From Caenorhabditis remanei (taxonomy: Eukaryota; Nematoda; Chromadorea; Rhabditida; Rhabditidae), in NCBI RefSeq assembly GCF_010183535.1, contig NC_071329.1, forward strand, positions 3,100,001 to 3,164,000: 64,000 nucleotides of DNA. The letters are read 5' to 3'. Within the stretch, counting starts at the first letter, position 1. Each line of letters starts with the position of its first letter. Positions 55,581 through 64,000 of the stretch are shown here, in pieces. Under the pieces are notes generated by a model. That model was not told where the DNA came from, did no database searches, and worked only from the letters and a program-made list of their open reading frames with translations. A program made the translations under genes and the position numbers.

Positions 55581-58500
55581 TCAGTTTCCCCCTGCAGGAA
55601 CACCACTGTCAACAACGGCGTTCACTCCCTCTTCCTGTTTGACGAGCCGTTCCGTCTGGAAGCGTGCTTCCATAATTTCGTGATAAGTATTGAGGAGAAT
55701 GAGATCTTCAATGAATACTCCGTGTAGTTGTCCTTTCGAGATGGATAGGATGTGTACGCTGGAAATAGAATGAAGAGATGAGTATAGAGGAAAATTTCAT
55801 TGGAAATTCATAGAATTTCAAAGTGTTCTAGGGGTCAGAAATACGAGAAAAATAGCGATTTTTGACAAAAAAAAAGTCAGAAAACACAAGAAAATCTCAT
55901 TTTTCAGTGAATTTTCAGCAATTTTCAACAAAGTTTTTAATTTTTTCCACAATTTTCGATCAAAAAATTGAGAAAAAACCGGATTTTCAGCATTTTTTTT
56001 TAGCGATTTCCAGTATTCTAGGAACAAAATTATATGATGGGAAGCTGAAGACGTGGGGATTCTGAATCCGGTCTCAACATTTTTAAATTTTGATATCGGA
56101 CAAAGTTATGGTACTTTCAGAATCCTCACGTTTTCAGCGTTTTAATGATATCAGAATCATATGGAATCAGTATCACTAGAAAGCTGAAACCATTGGAATT
56201 TGAAAATATCGAGTTTTTGGGTGAAAATTCCAGATTTTCCACAGAAAAATCTGCATAACTATGTTCAATTTCTTGTGATACCGATGTCATCTGAACCTGG
56301 TGTAAATTTGACGCTGAAGACGTGAAGATTCTGAATCTGTTTCCAGATTTTGAAAATGATGAATTTGAACAGAGTTATGGAGATTCTAATGTGGAAAATC
56401 TGGAATTTTCTGACAAAAATTCGATATTTTCAAATTTCAAAAAAAAATATGTTTTAAAAAAACCGTCAGCATTCTGAATCTTTTTTTTTGAAATTTGAAA
56501 ATATCGAGTTTTTGGGTAAAAATTTCAGCTTTTCTACACAAAAAATGCTCAAGTTCATCGTTTTCAAAATCTGAGAACAGATTCAGAATTCTCACGTCTT
56601 CAGTTTCCCGATGATATCAGAATCGAATGGAATCGGTATCACTAGAAAGCTGAAGACGTCAGGATTCTGAATCAGTTTTCAGAATTTGAAAAGCTTCAGA
56701 ATGAACACATCAAAACCGTCATAATCCGGTTCGTTCTGAAAATTTCCAAAATCTGAAAATAGACTCAGAATCCTCACGTTTTCAGCTTAAAATTTATATC
56801 AGATTCAGATTAAATCGACATCACTAGAAAGCTAAAGACGTTACATTTCTGAATCTCTTCAGATTTTGAAAATTTTCAGAAGAAACCAGTTTATGACGGG
56901 TTTGGGCAGTTTATTCTGAAGGTTTTCAAAATCTGAGAACAGATTCAGAATCCTCACGTCTTCAGCTTTCTAGTGATACCGATTTCATCTGAATCTTCTA
57001 TCATTGGGAAGCTGAAGACGTACGGATTCTGAATCCGGTTTCCAAATCTTTAAATTTTCGAAATTGACAAAGTTATGCATTTTTTATTCTGAAGTTTTCT
57101 GGTTTTCATCCTTCAACTTTATACCAGATTCAGATGGAATCGGTATCACTAGGAAACTGAAGACGTGAGGATTCTGAATCCAATTCTAGATTCTGAAAAT
57201 GAAATGAAACTCACAGTTGAGATCTCAATTTCTTAGGCATCTTCTCGACATAGTCCAATTGTAGATTGAGAGCCCACGGACAGTGTCCATTTGCACGGAT
57301 GAACGTCTGAAAATTGAATAATCGAGAAATTTAGAAGAATTTCAGTCCAAATTTTCAAATGTTTAGGTTTCCGGATGTTCTAAATTCTTGATTTTTGAAC
57401 CTTCAGCAAAAAAAAGTACATTTTTTGGTCGAAAACTTTATAGGAAATTGAATTTTTGACCTAGAACAGTGGTATTTTTTGTCGAAAAATACATTTTTCA
57501 GTGTAAAATTGGTTTTGAAATTGAAAAATCTATTTAAAAGACTGTTTTTCTAAAGTTTTTCGTAAAAAATCGCCCGATTTTAGCCCAAAAATCGGAAAAT
57601 CATCAAATTTTGCAAAAATTCGATAGAAAGTGGTTTGTAACTCACAAAATGAATGTTTTTGGAGTTTTTTGGTCGAAAATATCATGATTTTACGCCAAAA
57701 AATTGGAAAATTATCTAATTTTGGGCGAAATTTTCTAGTTTTTAAGCTTTTCAGAGTTATTTTGATATACTTTTCAGCCAAAAATCGGTTAAAAATAACG
57801 TTTATTGGAGTTTTTTCGCCCAAAAAATTGGAAAATCATCTAATTTTGGGCGAAATTTTCTAGTTTTTAAGGTTTCCAGCCAAAAACCAACCTCGTCGAC
57901 CATCTTCTGCGACACCTTTTCTGCCATAAATAAATGAAAAGTAGAGTAACGTGTCGACCAAATTTTCGATGATTTTTGAATAGAAAATTGACGGATCACA
58001 ATCGATAGGTGATCGAGTCGATGACCAGAAAATGAATCACGACTCGACGATAATCAAAAAGTCATGATTATCATCTCAAATTTATCGATGACTATCGACG
58101 ATCATGATCAATGTTGATTATCGATAATTTTTCGACCGGCGATTATCGATAGTCGGTCGACGATTATCGATAATCGTCGATCGTCGCGGCGACCGGCGAT
58201 TATCGACGATTAATCGTCGATAATGAGCAAAATTACAAGGCTCCGGAAACGGTTTTAAATGGCTCAAACTAGTCAAAAATGGTGTTTTGATAGATTTATG
58301 AAGCTACTCTATCAATTTACACCAAGAAACAGGCAAAAAAATTTTTTTCTTCATTTTTGAAAAATTTGAAAAAAATATTTTCTAATTTTTTTCAATTTTT
58401 TTTTTGGTGGAATCAATAGAGGATTCTTACTAGACTATCAAAACACTATTTTTGACCAGTTTGAGTCATTCAAAGCCATTTCCGGAGCTTTGTAATTTTG

Positions 58501-61500
58501 CTCTTTATCGACTATCGATAATCATGAGTGATCATGATCGTCGATAGTCATCGATAATTTTGAGCTGATAATCATGACTTTTTGTTTATCGTCGAGTCGT
58601 GATTCATTTTCTGGTCATCGACTTAACTAAATTTTGATCAAATCGAAATGATTTTCCCGATTATCGTCGACTCTATCGATGATCATAGCGATCGACACGT
58701 TGCTCTAATGAAAAGTGAAGATTTTAGTGGAAAAAGCCGGTTTTTGATCAAAAATCAGTTATCAAATAAGAACATTTTAATTTTAAAAAAAGACGTTTTT
58801 TCGTCGAAAATGGTCCAATTTTAGTCCAAAAAACTCGGAAAATTATCTCATTTTCAATCATTTTGATGCTTTTCAGCAAAAACTATCAGTCAAACCAACC
58901 TCGTCGACCATCTTCCCGGACACCTTATCCGCCACTCCCATCACTAATCTCCACACAGTCGGATCTCTCAACTCCTTGGCACTTTCCATCCAATTCTTGA
59001 CCAACATTGGCCAACTTCCCTCTCCAATCTTCTCACAAATCCGCATCGTCGTGAACATCGTCGTCATCGAATTCTGAAGGAGACGTCGTTCGATTTGAAT
59101 ATTGAATTGCGTCTCCATTTTTCGCTGTAATTCTTTATTCCGATCGCTGATAATCCGACGAATTTTCATCCATTGAAATCGATTCGTTGCGTACATTTCG
59201 GCGATTCTTTTCATATATTTCGTCTCACACGAGAACGTCATCGACGCCTTCAAAATGACGTCTTCATAATTCTTGTGATAAGTCACCGAGAGATTTTTCT
59301 GCGAGAAAAACGTGATCGCTGTCTCTAGAATGAATTGCAAATCGACACGATCGCGGTACTTATCGGCGGCTCCACGATTCCAATCCATTTCAGATTTTTC
59401 GAATTCGTCGCATTTTCGCTCGATTCGTGCCGTCATTTCGTTGATCGATTGGCGGGGTGTCAGGATTTGATCCACTGGAATAAGGGAATTCATTTTTTTT
59501 GAGTAAAAAATCGAAAATTTTGAGCTGAAAATGGAAAAAACTGAATTTTTCCTCAAGATTTGAAAAAATTACATTTAAGAAACTGATTCAGAAAAACCAG
59601 AATTTGGTGATGTAGTTTCGTGAAAATTGGGAGTTTCAGACAATTTAAAAAAAAAATCATTTCTAGTGCCAATGGAATTAATTCTAGGTCTCATTTGGGC
59701 TGTAAGTGACCGATGTTCATGTCAAAAATCTCAAATTTTTGTGAAAAATTGAGAATTTCAGACATTTATTGGATTAAAAGTGGGGAATATCAAACTCAGT
59801 ATCAAATTTTAGCATTAATTTCGTGAAAAACTAGACATTTTTGAGATAAAAATTGAAAATTTTGATTTTTTGTATCGATTTCAGTTTTTCAGACAAAAAT
59901 CGGTTTTTCAGAAGCAAAATGGATCGATTTATTAGTTATCAGCAGAAAATAGACAATTTGACAGTTTTTCAAGGTAAAAATGGCGAAAAATTCTGACTAA
60001 ATTTTGAGTGGAAAATCTGTGTAAATGGGTCTTAATTACCCTAAATTGGCCTTAATTACCTCAATCGAGTAAAATTCCGAATTCCGAACTTTACTTAATT
60101 TTTGGGTAATTAAGACCAATTTAGAGTAATGAAGACCAATTTACACCGATTTTCACTCAAAATTCCTCTAAAAACTGTGGAAAAACTAGAAATTGTTGGA
60201 TTTCTACAAAATTTACATCATTTTTGATGAATTTCACCGATTTTCACTCGAAATAAGTCGAAAAATTATAAGAAAAACTCGAATTTATATCATTTTTTGA
60301 TGAATTTTGACTGACTTTCAGTTATTTTCAGAGACAATTTTCCCTCGTCTCTGAAACTCACAAAACACAAAAATTGAAAATCACGTCTTCAAACCGAATT
60401 TTTTGTTGAATATACTAAATTTCAGTTTTTTCAGACAATTTTTTAGAAAATTTGAGTGAAAAATCGGTGATAATTGGCCTTAATTGCCTAAAAATTAAGT
60501 TAAATTCCGAATTGGACTTAATTAGGCAATTAAAGCCAATTTTCAACGATTTCTTTTCCATAGTTCCTAGTCTAGGAACTTCCTAGATGAATTTTGAGTG
60601 AAAAATCGGTGAAAATTGGCCTTAATTACCCAAAATTTAAGTAAAATGTCGAATTTTGAATTGTATTTTACTTAATTTTTAGGTAATTTCAGCCGAAATT
60701 TGAAAATGCGACGAGAAAGAGTGTGCGAAATGGAGAGACGCAGACACACTCTCTCTCGTCGCATTTTCGCCCACTTTGAAATCTTTCAGCGCCCAAAGCG
60801 CCTCCATAGGCACATCCCTGTAATTGAGGTCGATTTTCACCGATTTTTCACTTGAAATAAGTCTAAAAACTATGGAAAAACTAGAAATTGTTGGATTTCC
60901 ACGGAATTTAGACCATTTTTGATGAATTTTGACCGAATTTCAGTTATTTTCAGACATCTGAAACTCACAAAACACAAAATCCAACGCGATATCCAACGCC
61001 TCACACAGTGCTTTGGCTCTCGGGAATTCCGGAATTCCCTCTGCATTTCCGTGAATCTCATCTCGATGTCCAATCATACGGAGAAGTGTCTCCATTGACG
61101 TCTTCATTTGTTGATGGAGTATCTGATTCTGAATCATTCCATTCAACACATCCATTTGCTCGATTTCATCCATTCCCATCACATCGGCCGCCAATTTCAA
61201 TCGAATTTCACCAGCCGTTCGCTCGTCGATTATATAATTTCTTGCTTGAAGAATTCGAGAATATAATTGAATTTGGAGTGTCGGATAGGCGATTTGTGGG
61301 TGCTGAAGCGATTTCGGCCTGTTGTTTTCCATTCCGCCGGCAACGTCGAGGTCTTTTGTGAAGTTTGTCAAGTATTCCCATAGTTTTGTCTGGAAATGAG
61401 TAATATTGGTTGTTTTCAGTCGAAAAATGTGATTTTCGAGTGAAAACCTGATTTTTTAAAATACTTTTGAGCTTAAAATACGGAAATTTTCGATTTTTTG

Positions 61501-63786
61501 GTTGTTTTGAGTCGAAAAATGCGATTTTAGGAGTGAAAATCTGATTATTATGGTATATGTAAAACTGAAAATACTGTTTTTTAAAATAATTTTTTATAAT
61601 TAGTTGATCGGCGTTTTTAAGTCGAAACAAACAGTTTTATCAGAAACCAGCCTGTCTCCCCCGTCTTCGGCGGTTGAGCCGGCTTTTCTCTCTTCATTCA
61701 CGTGGTCATTGAGTTTCGAATGTGCCCGCATGGCTGAGTGGTCTAAAGCGGGTGTCGTGTTCAAAGGACGCTAGTTCGGTTTTGCCCGCTGGCTAAGTTT
61801 CTCTTCTCTTTCCAAAATCGTTGCGGACAGCGCCTCAGACAGACAGACAACGCCCAATTGTCTTTTATATATTATATTATTATTATTATTATTATTTATT
61901 TACGTATGCTCGATACGTGAAGGTTAATCAATTAAAATTAAAAATAGAATACAAAAAAAAGAAATACAATAAAAAGAAGAGGGGAAGTCAAGTCCAGAAA
62001 TGTCAGAATCCGTGTTTCCACTAGGGCTTTTGATTTACTATTTTATTCAGCACTCTGTTTGTAAAAAATAATCTGCCTATTTTAGTTTTTGATTTCTTCC
62101 ATCGGTAGGAGTGGCCACGCCTGGTTTTTGTGGGAGAGTAACTAAAGTAATTGTTGTGGTCGATTGCAATTTTACCTAGTAAAAGTTTTTGAAAAAATTT
62201 TACGTCAAAATGTTCCCGCCGATCTTTGAGAGTTTGTAGGTTGTAGTCTATAAGGCGTTCAGAAGCATTCCTGTATTCTGAGTCCGTATTAAGAATTGTT
62301 TTACGCGCCACTCGAAACATTACTCTTCTAGTGAAATTATTTTGAACCGCCTCTATGGATTTCATTGTTTTCATATCCGTTGGGTTGGAAAATATATAAG
62401 AATGATATCGGTATTTTCAGCCGTTTTTAGTCCTGAACACTGCGTTTCGCAGTGAAAAGTCTTAGTTTAGGGTCCAAGAACAGTAAAAATCAAAAATTTT
62501 CGCTTAAAAAACGGTCAGAAATCCCATTTTTAATCAAAAAACTCATACTTTGGTGCCAAAAATTCAGATTATAGCCGAAATGCAGGACAAAAATAAAAAA
62601 AATTTTTCGTTAATAATGGTAAAAATCTTCGATTTTCGCTAGAAAACTCATATTTCCAGCCAAAAAAACATCTCAAAATCTTAAAAATCTTTGATTCGTA
62701 GCCAAAAAGACTAATTTTTCTCTAAAAAAACAGTCAAAAACCCGATTTTTACCCGAAAAACTCACTGTTTTCCAACTTAACGCCTAAATATCTCAGTTTG
62801 GGGACCAAACACAGCCAAAAATCATGATTTTTTGCTGAAAAACAATCAGAAATACCGATTTTACTCAAAAAACTCATATTTTCAGCCAAAAACCTGTCAA
62901 ATCTTAAAAATCTTTGTTTCGTAGCAAAAAAGTCTAATTTTTCACAAAAAAAAAAGCCAAAAAAACCCGATTATCACTCGAAAAACTCATTTCGAAAAAC
63001 AATTTCCAGCCAAAATTATCTCAAAAGCCTGAAAATCTTGTTAGTTTCATTGCCAACATCACAATTTTTCGCTAAAAAACCGGTTAGAAACCCCAAAATC
63101 TCAGTTTTGTGACCAAATATAGTCAAAAATCTAAATTTTTGACTCGAAAAACTCTTTTTTTGCTCTTAAAATCCCATTTTTAGTGTCAAAATTTCCAGAT
63201 TTTTTCATTTTCTCCCATATTTCTCATTGTTTCTCATTACCTGATACTTTCTCAAATTGCCTCTCGACACATCCGTCACAATATGCTTCTTCAACACCCC
63301 ACACTCTGGCAACTCCATCGTCTCTCTCAGTTGATTCAACCTCTCCAGCCGTGTCTCCTCAGCGATTCCTCTCTCAAACCACGTCGTCAATTTCTCTCCA
63401 ACGATTAGAGCCATCGCATGTTTCATCCGTGGATAGTTCTCCAGAATCTTCTTAATCTCATCGTCATTCTCGAACACATCCTTCAAAAGTGTCACCATTT
63501 TCGCCGGTTTCATCTGATAATATATCATTTGACGGTCTCGATACTGAAATTTCATCTCAATCAGTGCCAACATGTATCGAATTAGAATCTGATCGAGAAC
63601 TCGTGGGCTTTTTTGAGTGATTTCATGCCGGTTATTGATCAGATACTTCAGAATCTTCTTGCCGACGTCGAGACACGCGGATTCAGAATATTGGGGTGTC
63701 GGATGGAAATTCGCGTGAGACGATGCGAACATATCACGCGGAATCCACTCGGAGATCACTTGTTCTGTCGTCGTGAAACAGCCGCT
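55581..63786 (-). CDS. Unrecognised large helical protein, 3' part only
   Basis: Five minus-strand exons, 63786-63241, 61389-60969, 59474-58900, 57306-57215 and 55758-55581, join in phase and encode the last 603 aa; the 5' end lies beyond the window. The first visible exon starts in phase 0 after TTGCAG. The protein is rich in charged and hydrophobic residues with few Gly or Pro, looks almost entirely alpha-helical, and has no signal peptide, membrane segment or zinc site I can identify. Landmarks: ENYPRMKHAMALIVGEKL, MDWNRGAADKYRDRVDL, GHCPWALNLQLDYVEKMP. The clean frames, consensus splice sites and lack of repeats in the exons show a real, constrained gene. It lies upstream of mrps-14 on the same strand and may head an operon. 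No family is assigned. Confidence 0.78.
56035..57205. repeat. GCTGAAGACGTGAGGATTCTGAATC repeat array (unrecognised gene, last intron)
   Basis: About ten further copies, both orientations, of the family described at 51850-52990, with AAAGTTATGGTACTTTCAGA and GAATCGGTATCACTAG landmarks. Confidence 0.65.
57942..58707. mobile_element. Palindromic hAT-like MITE with 8-bp target duplication
   Basis: Ends TAGAGTAACGTGTCGAC and (inverse) TAGAGCAACGTGTCGAT; ATGAAAAG is duplicated on both sides (57934-57941 and 58708-58715). The arms carry dense TCGAT/ATCGA motifs and pair over several hundred bases (ATGAATCACGACTCGACGAT with its inverse near 58586-58606). An 8-bp duplication is typical of hAT elements. 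No transposase frame. In an intron of the unrecognised gene. Confidence 0.78.
61724..61793 (+). repeat. tRNA-derived unit (Ser/Leu-like), probable pseudogene or SINE
   Basis: TGGCTGAGTGGTCTAAAGCG (A box, 61731-61750) and AGTTCGGTTTTGCC (B box, 61773-61786), with GCCCGC before and GCCCGC within the 3' side. The A box suits type II (Ser/Leu) tRNAs, but there is no long variable arm and the acceptor stem does not close. It stands tail-to-tail with a LINE remnant. Confidence 0.5.
61863..62402 (-). mobile_element. 5'-truncated non-LTR retrotransposon (LINE)
   Basis: The minus strand encodes about 125 residues (about 62400-62021) of the C-terminal end of a non-LTR reverse transcriptase: FSNPTDMKTMKSIEAVQNNF TRRV, then ERLIDYNLQTLKDRR, RRGHSY and FFTNRVLNKI, the pattern found after the RT core in CR1/RTE-like elements. 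The stop at 62023-62021 is followed by about 155 bases and an (AAT)n-type tail (61897-61866). The 5' end stops near 62402, a typical dead-on-arrival copy. In an intron of the unrecognised gene. Confidence 0.72.
61866..61897 (+). repeat. (ATT)n microsatellite, LINE tail
   Basis: TATTATTATTATTATTATTA run; on the minus strand an (AAT)n tail directly after the LINE 3' untranslated part. Such microsatellite tails occur in CR1/RTE-like elements. Confidence 0.7.
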
Positions 63787-63929
63787 CTGCAATTTTATAA
63801 TTAAAAGTAAAATTGACTGAAAAATAAGGAAATTCTCCTTAAAAATTCCAAAAAAACACGAATTTTTAGCCCAAAAATTGCTTGAAAATCGTCATTTCTC
63901 TGGTGACCGACAGAGTTGCATGGAAGTGA

Positions 63930-64000
63930 AAATTTCTTATCCGAAAGTCGGAAGTCGGAAGTAAAATTCCTTATCCGGAAGTCGGAAGTGAAAAAACGCC
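63930..64000 (-). repeat. CTTCCGA heptamer element, partial copy 3
   Basis: On the minus strand CACTTCCGACTTCCGGATAA and GGAATTTTACTTCCGACTTC match the start of the elements at 13930 and 24717; it runs off the right edge. A short trace with the same TTCCTTATCCGGAAGTCGGA phrase lies at 11644-11665. Confidence 0.65.

Noticed and set aside
61008..61361. 117-aa plus-strand frame
   Set aside because: Antisense shadow of the second visible exon of the unrecognised minus-strand gene, which has consensus splice sites and fits the exon series.

Overview
The window reads as nuclear DNA of a nematode, almost certainly a Caenorhabditis species. Coding exons are short, bounded by GTRAGT-type donors and TTTTCAG-type acceptors, and several start codons sit within a few bases to about 20 bases of a TTTNCAG acceptor of the spliced-leader type. 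The gene set includes a PLC-gamma like C. elegans plc-3, an F-box/WD protein like mec-15 and mitochondrial S14 like mrps-14. From memory these three share the T01E8 region of C. elegans chromosome II, so the window looks syntenic to it. All gene models were built by hand by matching splice phases; every join listed keeps frame.

Layout. Plus strand: plc-3 (768-22556, 13 exons, 1360 aa). Its 8.4-kb intron 11 contains a complete four-exon F-box gene on the opposite strand (20862-13292), whose own intron 2 holds a 2.2-kb 15-bp minisatellite. From 22557 to about 31447 there is no convincing gene, only repeat clusters and Tc1-like foldback elements. A small secreted-protein gene follows (31470-39833, 3 exons, 207 aa); its intron 1 contains a second antisense nested gene, a 169-aa UBX-domain protein (37392-35226). 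The remainder is minus-strand: mec-15 (49358-44720), mrps-14 (54396-50224) and the last five exons of a large unrecognised protein (63786-55581, continuing past the right edge). The last three are co-directional and could form an operon.

Non-coding DNA is very rich in short palindromic families (GTGGCCGAG...TTAGGCCAC; GCAAACGCGCTCTATTGAG; TCTGGCGCGCCTTTGACGCG; GACATCCGGACA...CAGACAG; GCTGAAGACGTGAGGATTCTGAATC). There are also foldback MITEs with recognisable ends: a hAT-like element with an 8-bp target duplication, a TTA-duplicating element carrying tRNA-like A and B boxes in both arms, TA-flanked palindromes, and Tc1-like ends beginning TACAGTACTGGCCA. A 5'-truncated LINE lies in an intron near the right end.

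The most unusual observation is intron 1 of the UBX gene. It is a GC-AG intron whose two ends are the inverted ends of an abundant repeat, flanked by AG on both sides, as expected for an intron-generating (introner-like) transposon. Plc-3 intron 1 starts with the same motif at its donor.
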